A stretch of 64,000 nucleotides of DNA, from positions 1,612,001 to 1,676,000 of the forward strand of contig OZ037852.1 in assembly GCA_964035575.1 (NCBI GenBank), in the 5' to 3' direction. Source of the stretch: Rhynchopus sp. YZ270_cl-10. Its lineage: Eukaryota > Euglenozoa > Diplonemea > Diplonemida > Diplonemidae. The position numbers were made by a program, and so were the translations under genes. The notes beneath the pieces were generated by a model. It was not told where the DNA came from, made no database searches, and saw nothing but the letters and a program-made list of their open reading frames with translations. Below, in pieces: positions 43,072-57,273 of this stretch (positions are counted from its first letter, which is position 1; every line of letters starts with the position of its first letter).

Positions 43072-45077
43072 TACTTTAAAAAAAAGAACCCAGTCCACTG
43101 TACACAAAGACAATATTGGTCTCATTTTGCTCTCTTTCTCCTTCCGCCCCTCAACCCCACATTGCACTCACCAGACACCACACACACTATGTCACCTCTT
43201 CCCTTTGTGGCCGCCGCCGTGCTGGCGCTGCACCCAGCAACAAACCCCCCATGGCCAGCTACCTACAACATGAGCATGTCGACCATAACCATGGCGTGCA
43301 ACATGTCTGGCTGGTACGACACCGCCCTCTCAGCTGAGTTCGGTATTACTTCCTTCGACTGGAGCAACGCCAAGGCACAGTGGGCAAACCAGAAGCCCAT
43401 GGACTGTGAGGAGCGCCTCGTCACACAGGCGAGCATGACAAAGGCACGCAACCCTGCAACAAACGTCTTCGTCTACAGAAATCTTGTGAAGGCTCTGCCC
43501 TGGTTCAGCACTGTGCGCACCAAGCTGGACGACCCTGCCTACAGTGGTTTCTTTTTGAAGTTCGCCAATGGCGTGAACGGGACGTACCACGTGCCTGCTT
43601 GCGACCCTGTGGGCGGGAAGTGCAGTGCGTTCTACCACGACCAGGAGCAGACCCCTGCGCAGCCTACACCGGAGAAGCCGCACCCCGATGGCAGCTGTGT
43701 GGACGTCTGCGACTGTGGGAAGAACCCCTGTGGGGAGTACCTCTGGGACCACAGGAACGGAACCATGCTGCGCAACTTCCTCATTCAGGACATCCTCAGC
43801 AACACCGCGCTGGGCCACCCTGACATCGACGGGCTCTTCATCGACGACTTCTGGTGCTCGAACCTCCTCAACGGGTCGTGCAACGACCCCGTCCAGGGCC
43901 CATCCGAGGTCGACAAGTACAACCAAGTCGACATGGGCCTCTCGGACCAAGACGTGCTCGACATCACAAATGAGTACTACATTACTATGACCGCCGCCCA
44001 GGAAGCCGTCATCCAAGCAAAGGCGTACACCTGGAGTCTCTTCCCTGGACAGCAGAACGCCAACGCAGCACCGGTGCTCAACAACGAGAAGAACTGCCAG
44101 AAGCAGATGGAGGAGTGGTGTGATACGCACCCTTGGGAGGAGCTGCCGTTCATATTCGGACTGAACATGGGGAGCAACCACACGCTGCCGTCGCTCAAGG
44201 CAGACCTTGCGACGTTCCTCTTGGCACGTGGCCCGTACGCCTACATCGGTGCAGGCATCTGGGGCATGAGCTGGCCCGCTGGTGCCGAATTCGACAAACT
44301 GCGCCCCACAGTGAAGCGTCCCACAGAGCTTGACGTTGACTACGGCAGCCCACTCGGCCTCTGCAAGCAAACGTCCGCAGGGGTGTTCGAACGTGACTTC
44401 ACCAACAGCCACGTGAAGCTTGACTGTGCCTCCTACAGTGGAGAGATTCAAATGAAATGAAATCGAGAAAATATTGAAATCAAGAAAGAGAGCTAGGAGA
44501 ATGAATCTAAGCCTCACGGGCTTAGCCATCTTAAATGCTTTGCGAGAATGTGTACCCTGCGTGTCGCGTATTGTACTAACGTCTTAGGGGCAAAGTTGGC
44601 TGCCACCTTGCTGGTGTGGTGGTGCGACAGTCTGGGGGGGTTGTAACGGATACATTTGGGGCGGCTTGGGGACGTAATTCCCCTCCCCCTCCCTTCCCCC
44701 CTTTCCCCGCCTTCCCCCTCCTCTTCCTTTTGAGCCAAGCAAGCAAACAGCCATGCCATGCCATGGTTCTTACCTCTTTTTTGGCCATTTAGGTTTCCTT
44801 TTACTTCTTCTGTTGTTGGCCGCAGGGTACTTGTGCTTTCATCTAGCTGGCATCGTGCGTGGGTCAGCGGGAGGTACCTGCATCAACACAGCTTCACTTT
44901 TTTTTCTATTTTCCAGTTGGGTGTGCGGAGGGCAGCCTTGAGGGGTTCTATTTATTTTCAACCCCACGCCCACTCCTCCCTCAATGGGTACGGAGTTCCA
45001 CATTTATAGCATACCGCAAAACAGTGAAAATATCTTCATTTTATTTTATTTTGAATAGTTTATTTGCACCCATTCCT
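43072..45077 (+). repeat. Tandem duplication unit 1 (glycosidase-like gene plus flanks)
   Basis: Aligns with 45435..47297 from about 115 bp before the ATG through the coding region and some 600 bp of 3' flank. This copy carries an extra stretch of about 120 bp near 44780-44900 that the other lacks. Confidence 0.8.
43189..44460 (+). CDS. Secreted glycoside-hydrolase-like protein, copy 1
   Basis: The protein has 423 aa with no intron. A signal-peptide-like start (MSPLPFVAAAVLALHPATNP) is followed by a Cys-rich protein with many N-glycosylation sequons (NMS, NGT, NGS, NHT). Motifs suggest a TIM-barrel hydrolase of the GHL or DUF type: FVYRNLVKALPW, LWDHRNGTMLRNFLI, then HPDIDGLFIDDFW with Asp at about 212, 214, 219 and 220, which fits a barrel strand ending in a catalytic aspartate. 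GAGIWGMSW lies near the end. Exact family and substrate cannot be told from the sequence. The ATG lies 15 bases after a CACCAG acceptor-like site. The next gene is a near-identical copy. Confidence 0.68.
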   Translation: MSPLPFVAAAVLALHPATNPPWPATYNMSMSTITMACNMSGWYDTALSAEFGITSFDWSNAKAQWANQKPMDCEERLVTQASMTKARNPATNVFVYRNLVKALPWFSTVRTKLDDPAYSGFFLKFANGVNGTYHVPACDPVGGKCSAFYHDQEQTPAQPTPEKPHPDGSCVDVCDCGKNPCGEYLWDHRNGTMLRNFLIQDILSNTALGHPDIDGLFIDDFWCSNLLNGSCNDPVQGPSEVDKYNQVDMGLSDQDVLDITNEYYITMTAAQEAVIQAKAYTWSLFPGQQNANAAPVLNNEKNCQKQMEEWCDTHPWEELPFIFGLNMGSNHTLPSLKADLATFLLARGPYAYIGAGIWGMSWPAGAEFDKLRPTVKRPTELDVDYGSPLGLCKQTSAGVFERDFTNSHVKLDCASYSGEIQMK

Positions 45078-45554
45078 ACTGATTTAGACCTCTTGTCGTT
45101 GACACCCTGCAAACAATGCAATGCTGATCGACTTGTCCGAGACTTGCTTCGCAATGTGGGCCAGCTAACGCTGGTACACCTCGTCGCTGTATTTTTCCGA
45201 ATTCCCTCCCATCGACCAGAAAGCGAGCCAAACCGTTCTTGTACGCAATCTTGAAGGTGGGGAGGGTGAGGTGCGGTCTGCCCTCAGTCTTGCGGATGGG
45301 CCGATGTTGGGGATGCGGACCACCGAGGGCTACTGCTCCTTCAGGTGGCGGTCCCGTGGATCAGTGGGCTCTTTCAGTCGCGCAAGTGGCCACCTTGGGG
45401 ATGCTCCAGCGCGCTAACCTTCGCTCTGTCCCCACTTTAAAAGAAGAACCCAATCCACTGTACACAAAGACAATATTGGTCTCATTTTGCTCTCTCTCTC
45501 TCTCTCCTTCCGCCCCTCAACCCCACACTGCACTCACCAGACACCACACACACT
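44461..45554 (+). other. Spacer between the two glycosidase-like copies
   Basis: 44461-45077 is the shared 3' flank, with a small stem AAGCCTCACGGGCTT. 45080-45434 is unique and GC-rich, with an antisense coding-like look but broken frames, so no gene is claimed. 45435-45554 is the duplicated 5' flank of the next copy. Confidence 0.5.
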
Positions 45555-47297
45555 ATGTCACCTCTTCCCTTTGTGGCTGCCGCCGTGCTGGCGCTGCACC
45601 CAGCAACAAACCCCCCATGGCCAGCTACCTACAACATGAGCATGTCGACCATGACCATGGCGTGCAACGGGTCTGGCTGGTTCAACACCGCCCTCGCATC
45701 TGAGTTCGGTATTACTTCCTTTGACTGGAGCAACGCCAAGGCACAGTGGGCAAACCAGAAGCCCATGGACTGTGAGGAGCGCCTCGTCACACAGGCGAGC
45801 ATGACAAAGGCACGCAACCCTGCAACAAACGTCTTCGTCTACAGAAATCTTGTGAAGGCTCTGCCCTGGTTCAGCTCTGTGCGCACCAAGCTGGACGACC
45901 CTGCCTACAGTGGTTTCTTTTTGAAGTTCGCCAATGGCGTGAACGGGACGTACCACGTGCCTGCTTGCGACCCTGTGGGCGGGAAGTGCAGTGCGTTCTA
46001 CCACGACCAGGAGCAGACCCCTGCTCAGCCGACACCGGAGAAGCCGCACCCCGATGGCAGCTGTGTGGACGTCTGCGACTGTGGGAAGAACCCCTGTGGG
46101 GAGTACCTCTGGGACCACAGGAACGGAACCATGCTGCGCAACTTCCTCATCCAGGAGACCATCCTCAGCAGCTCCGCAGTGGGCCACCCTGACATCGACG
46201 GGCTCTTCATCGACGACTTCTGGTGCTCGAACCTCCTCAACGGGTCGTGCACCGACCCCGTCCAGGGCCCATCCGAGGTCGACAAGTACAACCAAGTCGA
46301 CATGGGCCTCTCGGACCAAGACGTGCTCGACATCACAAATGAGTACTACATTACTATGACCGCCGCCCAGGAAGCCATCCTCCAAGCAAAGGCGTACACC
46401 TGGAGTCTCTTCCCTGGACAGCAGAATGCCAACGCAGCACCGGTGCTCAACAACGAGAAGAACTGCCAGAAGCAGATGGAGGAGTGGTGTGATACACACC
46501 CTTGGGAGGAGCTGCCGTTCATGTTCGGACTGAACATGGGGAGCAACCACACGCTGCCGTCGCTCAAGGCAGACCTTGCGACGTTCCTCTTGGCACGTGG
46601 CCCGTACGCCTACATCGGTGCAGGCATCTGGGGCATGAGCTGGCCCGCCGGTGTCCAATGGGACAAGCAGCGCCCCACAGTGAAGCGTCCCACAGAGCTT
46701 GACGTTGACTACGGCAGCCCACTCGGCCTCTGCAAGCAAACGTCCGCAGGGGTGTTCGAACGCGACTTCACCAACAGCCACGTGAAGCTTGACTGTGCCT
46801 CCTACAGTGGAGAGATTCAAATGAAATGAAAACCGAAAAATATTGAAATCAAGAAAAAGAGCTAGGAGAATGAATCTAAGCCTCACGGGCTTAGCCATCT
46901 TAAATGTTTCGTGTGAATGTGCCCTGCGTGTCGCGTATTGTACTAACGTCTTCGGGTCGGGTGGGGGCAAAGTTGGCTGCCATGCTGGTGTGGCGGCGCA
47001 ACAGTCTGGGGGGGGTTGTAAATGATACATTTGGGGCTTGGGGACGTCATCCCCCCCCTCCCTCCTCCCCGCCTCCCCCCTCCTCTTCCTTTTGAGCCAA
47101 GCATAGCAAACAGCCATGCCATGGTTCTTACCTCTTTTTTCTATTTTCTAATTGGGTGTGCGGAGGGCAACCTTACTTGAGGGGTTATTTTTTAAACCCC
47201 ACGCCCACTCCTCCCTCAATGGGCACGGAGTTCCACATAGCAAAAGACAATATCTTCACCCCCCTTTTTTTGAACAGTTTGTTTGCACCCATTCCTT
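45435..47297 (+). repeat. Tandem duplication unit 2
   Basis: Partner of 43072..45077. Coding parts differ by scattered substitutions and one codon. Confidence 0.8.
45555..46829 (+). CDS. Secreted glycoside-hydrolase-like protein, copy 2
   Basis: The protein has 424 aa and keeps the same signal peptide, sequons and FIDDFW motif as copy 1. Differences are clustered: NGSGWFNTALAS against NMSGWYDTALSA near residue 38, LIQETILSSSAVG against LIQDILSNTALG (one extra residue), TDPV against NDPV, AILQ against AVIQ, and GVQWDKQ against GAEFDKL. No difference hits the Asp-rich motif. The identical 5' flank, including its acceptor-like CACCAG, suggests both copies are expressed alike. Confidence 0.68.
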   Translation: MSPLPFVAAAVLALHPATNPPWPATYNMSMSTMTMACNGSGWFNTALASEFGITSFDWSNAKAQWANQKPMDCEERLVTQASMTKARNPATNVFVYRNLVKALPWFSSVRTKLDDPAYSGFFLKFANGVNGTYHVPACDPVGGKCSAFYHDQEQTPAQPTPEKPHPDGSCVDVCDCGKNPCGEYLWDHRNGTMLRNFLIQETILSSSAVGHPDIDGLFIDDFWCSNLLNGSCTDPVQGPSEVDKYNQVDMGLSDQDVLDITNEYYITMTAAQEAILQAKAYTWSLFPGQQNANAAPVLNNEKNCQKQMEEWCDTHPWEELPFMFGLNMGSNHTLPSLKADLATFLLARGPYAYIGAGIWGMSWPAGVQWDKQRPTVKRPTELDVDYGSPLGLCKQTSAGVFERDFTNSHVKLDCASYSGEIQMK

Positions 47298-47373
47298 CTC
47301 TACCCACCCATCAACCCAACCCTGCCTACGACAGTACCCTAGGTGTCGACAAGAAACCAAAGGCGCCTGAGCA
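46830..47373 (+). other. Duplicated 3' flank and spacer
   Basis: Continues the duplication to about 47297, with C-rich runs at 47045-47090. Then a short unique segment with an acceptor-like CCCTAG at about 47337-47342. No gene. Confidence 0.5.
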
Positions 47374-47977
47374 ATGTCACACAACCAAGAGGCTACCCCC
47401 GACACGTCTGTGCTCGCATCCCCCCTGCCCGCCCCTACGCAGACAAGCTTCTTCCGCCCCAACACAGACACTCCTGTCAAGCTTGGGAGTGGAGTCAGAA
47501 GCATAGCTGACAGCGAGCTGTGCCCTCTCAACTCCTTTGAGACACCGGGTGGGGCAAGCTTCAGGTATGCAATGGGTACACCTTGGCAGGTCTGGAGGGC
47601 AGAAAGCCAGGACTCTCTTTCAAAACCGGGATCCCTCGAGACCTGTTGCTACCCGTCAAAATGGGTTATGCACTGCAAAGCGACTTTCCTTTTCAATGAA
47701 AATTCCAACTTCCTCTTCATCTTTGTCGCTCTCCGTGTTGTCCATACACTGCACAAACCCCTTCCGGAGGTGTCTTCTTGTCTAATCCTCGGTCTTTGCT
47801 AATTTGTCCCGCTTTTTTCTTCCTTCTCTTCATTCTCTTCAACCTCTTCCTCACAGGTCAGACAACTCCGTTGATGACGAGATCGCACATTGCATGGTTT
47901 CCACCCCAGCCACAACACCCACTACTTACCGTGCACGTCCTGACCAGCCAGTGGCACGTGCATTGGAGACGTCGTAA
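47374..47977 (+). CDS. Uncharacterised 103-aa protein
   Basis: Join of 47374..47564 and 47857..47977. The GTATGC donor and CTCACAG acceptor keep frame (AG+G, then SDNSVDDEIAHCMV). The protein is polar, Thr/Pro/Ser-rich and probably disordered (PLPAPTQTSFFRPNTDTPVK). It has no signal peptide, membrane helix or recognised domain. The exon-intron agreement is the main support. A non-coding transcript or mis-joined pair of short frames is possible. Confidence 0.5.
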
Positions 47978-48745
47978 CGATAGCATGAGGAGGACGGTAG
48001 GGTAGACAGTCTCTGTAAGAGGGTGAAGGGGTGAAGGAGAGGAGGCGAGGGGGAGGATATACACGTTTGTGCCAAATGCATGCGAAAAATATTCGGTTGC
48101 TTTTAAGATGTGTCCATCTTTCCGGTAATTTTTTTTTGGTTTTCCAACGTGTTTTCTGGGGGGTTTTGTTTGTAGGTGAATAAGCGTGAGGCTTGGGTTC
48201 ATCTTAATAATCTTCTCTTTTATTAGTATTCCTGAGGTGCACTGTCTGAGGAGGGCTTTGTATTTCAAGTAATTTTTTTTTTTGTATTGCTGTGGGTTTG
48301 TAGCCCGCAGCAATACTCATAAGTAGTGGGTCAGTGTTGTTATCGTACCTTATAACTATAAGCACTGCTCGGCAGTTTAGATGTTCTCAAAAAAAAAAAA
48401 TCTTCTTTCCACACATATCTCGTCCCATCCCGATGCAGGGGTGGGTTGGATTTTTGAAGGTGACGAAGCACGTGAGGCTTTTGAATCAAATACCTCTTTT
48501 CTCTCTCACTCTCTCTCTCTTTTCTCTGTTTCATATTTCTGTTGCAGACCTACGCCCTCAGCAGCTCTCTTCGCTTATGAAAACGCCCTCTCTGTCCCCA
48601 AGCTTTTCCCCCTTTCAACGTGACCATATTTTTCTGCCAGTTCGAGCACTTCTGTTGAGATATGACGAGATGTCCATCAGTACTCTCACGTTCCCCATTC
48701 CCTATCCCCTATCACATACCCCATCTCCCCAAGGGTACACATGAG
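47978..48745 (+). other. Intergenic spacer with family B, A and B copies
   Basis: Family B at about 48174-48210, A at 48237-48272 and B again at about 48457-48500. A CT-rich run (48500-48535) and an acceptor-like CCCCAAG at about 48733 precede the next start. A short ATG at 48741 is out of frame with the chosen start at 48746. Confidence 0.5.
48237..48272 (+). repeat. Dispersed family A core
   Basis: GTGCACTGTCTGAGGAGGGC followed by TTTGTATTTCAAGTAA. Confidence 0.55.
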
Positions 48746-51455
48746 ATGGACGCAGTGCACCACGACACGCTAGGTCTCGCACACAATGCAGGTGTGCAGA
48801 GGACACTGCGGGATGCGGGCGAGCCGCCGGATGTGATGTTCAGTGCACGTGCCGCTGTCGCAGTGGTGCCGCCGACGGACCAGCATGTGAAGGCGGAGCT
48901 GCAGGGAGCTGTGCTGCTGGCGACTCCACAGTCGATGTGGTTCACGAGCAGCACCGGGAAGACGCTTGTGCGTGTCTTCTTCATTGAGGTTGTGCGTGTT
49001 GTGCGCTACACGGAGCCACCCCTCGTCTGCGTGCACGCAGACCACTGGGGCAGCGAGGTGCGTGTCCTGCTGCAGTGCGAGCACATCGCCCTCTTTGCAG
49101 ACCTCCTCCTCGGCAGGCTCTCCCTCGAGATCGATGTCTGCGTGCGTCGCAAGCTCAGCGACGACGGTGTTAGCGTCGACCACACGGCAGTGCCGCAGCA
49201 CTCCTACGCAGGCACGTCGCAGATGCAGGAGGCGGGTGTGAAGCCCAAAGCTGTTGAGGGTGGCAGTGGTGGCAGCGACCCCGAGACAGGGCTACCCATA
49301 GTGCCCCTGCCAGCAGACGTAGTGCGCCTGCACCCCGTGCTCGCGAAGAGCACTGTGCACCACATCGAGGACGTGATGAAGGTGTCCAGCAAGGGTCGTC
49401 AGCAGCGGCGCCTCCTCGTCATTACGAGCACAAGCTTCTACATGTGCGATCTTTCAAGAGGACGGAGGGGTGTGACACGGTGCACAGACATCGTGCGCAT
49501 TGCACAGGTCTTTGCACACTCCTCAGGGCAGAGTGGTGTCATGGCATTGAAGGTATGTGCGACATCGTGAGGCTTGGTATACGGTTGGCAGGTGGCAACT
49601 CAACAACGCAACACACAACACACAGGTGCCATACGACGGATTCGACAGCGTCTTCCGATCCTCAAAACACGAGGCGATATGCAATATTCTGACGGTATGG
49701 CGACAACAAATTAGGGCACAATAACATACCCAGAGCACAAGGGCGATTCATGCACCAAAAACACCCTTCACAGACAATTTCGCGCGTACGGCATGGACGG
49801 ACGCTCCTGGTGACCCCGTGGGATCTGACCGAGGTCAAAGGCGTATCCATGTATGTTTCTCCACCCTCCACCCTTCACCCTTCATCCATTCATCCCCTTC
49901 TCTCTCCTTCAGGGGCGCCTTTAGTGTGAATGAGGTGCAGTTCTTGCTGCAGAAGCCTTCGGAGTACCGTGTGCGGCAGCACTCCCCTGACATCGAACGT
50001 GCTGCAGTGGAAGACTTGTACGGTGCACCACGGCATCACCACCATGCGAAGGCGGCGGCGTTCAACGCACAGCACGCACTGAGCCTGCAGAGAAGCGCCT
50101 CGCAGGACGGCGTGCGGCGTGTACACTCGGGGTCGTCGTACATGGGCACCGCTGCATCGTCGCAGAGTGCAACAGAGTCGGAGACACGCGAGACAGACTC
50201 GCAGTCAGACGCGCTGTTGGCAGAGCACCACCAGCAGCACCAGCAGTACATCACAGAGCGAACGTCCTACTCAGCAACACTCCCACAGGGTGACGACAAC
50301 TTCCTCCAGTACACTCACATGGGTGCCGAAGAGCAGGCATCCGTGACGGAGGACACACCACCGCCACCGGAGATGGAGGGGGAGAGTGAGAGGAGCATGG
50401 CGATGCCTGCGCAGGACTACCAAGGGGGCGGGGCGCTAGCGGCGCTGTCGCTCCGCGAGGATGTGCTTGAGGTGTTGCGTGTGGCAGCGGTGCTGTTGAT
50501 GGAGGGCCAGCATGCGCCCCTTGCGCGCTTTTTGACGTCGTGCGCGTCTGTCGTGCAGGACGCGTCAGCGGACACCGCACAGCTGCAGGGCATGGCGGCG
50601 GAGGCAGTGGCAATGGTGCACCACATGCCACCCCCTGCCTCGTCCTCACCCTCACGCTCACCCTCACCACGAGCCGAGACACCAAACTCCTCTGTGCCAC
50701 CTAGCGAGGACCCACCTGAGGACGACGTGGACTACACACTGCGGGCAACGGAGGTGGCGGTGGTGATGCCGCTGCAGCAGCAGCACGCACCACCACCACC
50801 ACCACCTCCTCCTCCTCCCACACTCACAGCCTCTACACAGACGGAGTTGGTGGAACCGAGCCCACAAGGGGAGCTACCTGAAGAAGAAGGAGAAGAAGAA
50901 GAAGAAGAAATACCTGCACAGAGCTACACCCCAGCACAGACGCAAACCGACGTTGCAGAGGGCTGCGACCAGGGGTGTGGCCCCGCAACACCCCTGGCCA
51001 CGCCCGCGGAAGAGGTGTTGTGCACACCACCACAGTCGCCGACGTCCGCACCACGCCTACCATCTGGGTCACCCGCTGCTTCGGGGGTTGTATCCTGTGA
51101 GGGTGTGGTGATGGTGGCGTGGGATGTGTGCGCTACGTGGCACAGTATGGAGTTGGTGTTGCTGGAAAGCGTGCTGTGCTGTGTGGTGAAGGGGCGGCGG
51201 CAGGTGCTTGTACGGCTTATGGACGTTGTGCGCCTTGAGACGCGTGCACACCTCCCGCATGCGACACTGCCACCAAGCAGGTCGCGCAGGCCCGGCGCCA
51301 TTGCACTGACGTGCCGCAACACACAACGCTACTACCTTGTGTTCGACCTTCCTGAAGAGCAGCTTGTCTGGGCAAAGGCGCTGGCCACAGCGATAGGGGG
51401 TGACCACACCGAAGCCCTGACACCATCCCCTGCAAAAGGGATTAGACCAATCTGA
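48746..51455 (+). CDS. PH-like domain protein with long disordered middle
   Basis: Join of 48746..49552, 49626..49694, 49774..49850 and 49913..51455 (831 aa, all in frame; donors GTATGT, GTATGG, GTATGT). The N-terminal third holds two PH/GRAM-like strand-rich regions (SMWFTSSTGKTLVRVFFIEV; then RRLLVITSTSFYMCDLSRG through GAFSVNEVQFLLQ, which spans exons 1-4). The middle (about 330-670) is low complexity with poly-Pro, poly-Glu and Ser/Pro stretches. A third PH-like region closes the protein (VVMVAWDVCATWHSMELVLL to LVWAKALATAIGG). PH-like folds bind phosphoinositides or proteins, and three in one protein suggest a membrane-linked scaffold. Fold calls are by strand pattern only. Confidence 0.6.
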
Positions 51456-51891
51456 GGTGGGTTATGTGGGGATTGGTGCGCAGCAAAGGGTGGTTTTGTA
51501 TATTTCTTTGGCAATATGGTGGCACTGTGTTGTAGGTGCACCATGGGTTACCATTAAGCGGAGGAGCTACAAACACGTTTGCGCCATCGTGGAGGGAAGG
51601 GATTTTAAGATGCACGAGAGGCACATTCATCTTAGAAGTTTTCTTTTGTTGTGCTTTCATCCGGATGGCTGTTGTTATCGTACCGTTGGTCCATCGGAAG
51701 TGCCCGCATCAACTATTTCTTTAGTTATTCTCATTTTTGTGTACTTAGAAAAAATGGGAAGAGTTAGAAAAAACAAAATGATTTGCTGTTGTTCTGTATC
51801 CTCACTGACCCCTTTCTCTTCCTCTGTCTCGCCCCCAAAAATATTTACAGGAAATCAAAAATAATATAAAGGTTTTGTGTGCAGTCAAAAT
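51456..51891 (+). other. Intergenic spacer with a family B relative
   Basis: A family B-like copy at about 51605-51640 (TGCACGAGAGGCACATTCAT, then CTTAGAAG). A pyrimidine-rich stretch ends near 51850 with TTTACAG, 42 bases ahead of the next ATG. Confidence 0.45.
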
Positions 51892-54223
51892 ATGCCCGCA
51901 AAGAGGCGTCGTGCGGACGCCGAGGAGGAGGCGCCAGCTGCGAAGAGGCAGTGCGTGCCAAAGGAGAAGTCTTCCTGGGAGAAAGCCATGTATGTAGTTC
52001 GTTGTTTTTAATTCCCTTTTTTAATGCACAAAGCAATAGCGTGCGAGAGGTGTGCTCCTTGTTGTTTTCCCTTTTGGCTGCTCTCCCACGGTAACTATCG
52101 TGCAAATCGTAGCAGGCCGTTTAGACCAGGGGGAATAAAGAGCTTGAGTGCTTTTGAGCGGTTGTGAACCGCCTCCGTTCTCTTACGGTGCGGAACATTG
52201 ACTTCCATGCATGACCAAGACCCGAGCTGCGTTTTTTAACGGCTCTTTGATGACGTTAACGTTTTAGATGTCATCTGCTTCACTTATTCCTCGAATACCC
52301 ATCTATGCTTGCCATGAAAAACACCCCACTCCCCAGGCCGTACTTCCTGTGCGGGTACTCGCCCAAGGAGCTCCCCGGCAGGGAGCAGCAGCTGGCCTTT
52401 ATGAACGACCACGCAACGCGGGAGGGGTCGGTTGTGTTTTTGCACGGCACACCTGGGACAGGCAAGACGGCGCTGGTGTCGCGGGTGGCTGAGAAGCACT
52501 TTTTGTATGTCCCACTCTTTTCCCCTTCACCTGTTCTTTTGGATGTTTTCACAACCCTTGTATTGCAACAGGAAGTCACGCACCCTGGTCCTGACGTGCA
52601 CCTCCTTACGCAGCACGCGTGCCATGCTTGACCAGTTCCAAGCGTGGCTCGCAGACGACGGCTGCGAACGCTTCGCCTCGCTCCCCGAGCAGTGGGAGGA
52701 GATCCTTGACTGCCTCATCCCGCAACGCAGGAAGGACAGACGACGGCTGCAGGCGGAGGAGAAGAAGCGCAAGAAGCAAGAGGCACGTGCACGCAAGGAT
52801 GCGGAGGAGCAGTGGCGCAAGCTGACGCATGCAGGACTCGCAAAGGAGCTGAAGAAGCGTGGCCTGAAGAAGGTGCCACCAAAATCCAAGGACAGAATCG
52901 ACCTACTGATTGCGTGGGAGGCTGCGAAGGAGAGCAGCGACAAGGTGGAGAGCACTGCCAGCGATGCCAGCGAGGAGGAGGACGAGGCGAGCGTTGGTGA
53001 GAGCGAGGGCGAAGGCAAAAGTAAAAGCGAAAGCGAAGGCGAAGAGGGCGAAGAGAGTGATGAGAGCGATGAGAGCGAAGGCAGCTCCGCGTCGTCCTGT
53101 TGGGACACCATGACCACCCAGCAGCTGGCATGCTCTCTGCAGAAACGCGGTTTGGATGTGGAGCGTCTGAAAGCGGCACGTCTCAAGACGCTGCAGCAGT
53201 GGAAAGCTGATGGGTGCAGCACCGCACGGCAGCGACGTTGTCTTGTTCTTGACGAGTTGGACTTCCTGATGTCCGGCCCGCACACGAACACACGCCTGCA
53301 GCCCGACAACAGACGCGTCTTCGACGAGAAGAGCACCTGCATCCAGTTCCTCGAGCACCTCGTTGAGGAGCTCATGAAGCGCGACAACACAGTCTTTCTC
53401 GCCGCCATCAGCAACGCGGAGACCGCAACAAAAGGCCCTATCGCAAAGATCCCACAGGAAAACAGAATACACTTCCAACCCTACGTCGAGAGCGAGGTAT
53501 GCAGAACGGGGTCAAACCACCCACCCCCCCCCTTTTTGTTTATTCATACTTTCAACTTCTCCCAAACAGATGACAGAAATTGTTCGGAGCAGAATACACG
53601 AAGCAGGAAGCAATTGGGAGGCACTGTTTCAAGAGCCTGCCGTGCGCCTTCTTGTCCTCAAATCTCTTAAGTCGGGGTCAGGGGACTGCCGCACCCTTCT
53701 TGAGCACGTTCGGCTGTCGATTGCAGGCAAGGTAGGCACCAACACATCGGACACAATCACCCCGAAGGACGCAGCACATTCCGCGCCACGGCAGAACGAG
53801 ATGTATCTATGGCTGCGTGCGATGAGCGACAATGCGCGACTCTTTGTGGTGTCGTGTCTTGCGCTCCGTGGCGACCCGAGCAAGAAGATCACCCTCGCAA
53901 TGGTGTCGGCCATGTACAGGAAGATTCATCTGCAGTTCATGACTGCAGCGCACGACTCTTCTATTGAACTGATGCAGGTGCTTCTCACTGAGGTGTCGAT
54001 GCACAGCTTCATCAACCCTGCCTCAGTCAAGCCTGCACGTGGCAAACGTGCTGCAAGCAGTACATCAGATGTCGGCAGCCGTGTGGTCGAGGTCAACTCC
54101 TCCCTCGCACCCGACATGTTCTACGCAGCGCTGCGCACCCTGCACACCGAAAACAAAGGCGTAGGTGACTCTCTCCTCTGCGAAATACTCGAAGCGCTTC
54201 TCCCAAGCCAAGACCTCTTCTAA
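51892..54223 (+). CDS. ORC1/CDC6-like AAA+ protein with SAP-like insert
   Basis: Join of 51892..51989, 52337..52504, 52572..53496 and 53570..54223 (614 aa, in frame; donors GTATGT, GTATGT, GTATGC). The N-terminus has nuclear-signal-like basic patches (AKRRR). Walker A GTPGTGKT lies at about 70-77 and Walker B VLDELDFL at about 314-321. RIHFQPYVESEMTEIVRSRI and SGDCRTLLEHVRLSI match sensor and lid parts of Orc1/Cdc6, and a C-terminal winged-helix-like region follows (RLFVVSCLALRGDPSKKITL). Walker A and B are about 240 residues apart. The insert carries two SAP-like helices pairs (LTHAGLAKELKKRGLKKVPP, about 168-207; MTTQQLACSLQKRGLD, about 265-303) around an acidic Glu/Ser/Lys tract. The likely role is origin recognition and helicase loading. 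ORC1 against CDC6 is not resolved. Confidence 0.75.
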
Positions 54224-57273
<3,050 letters not shown>

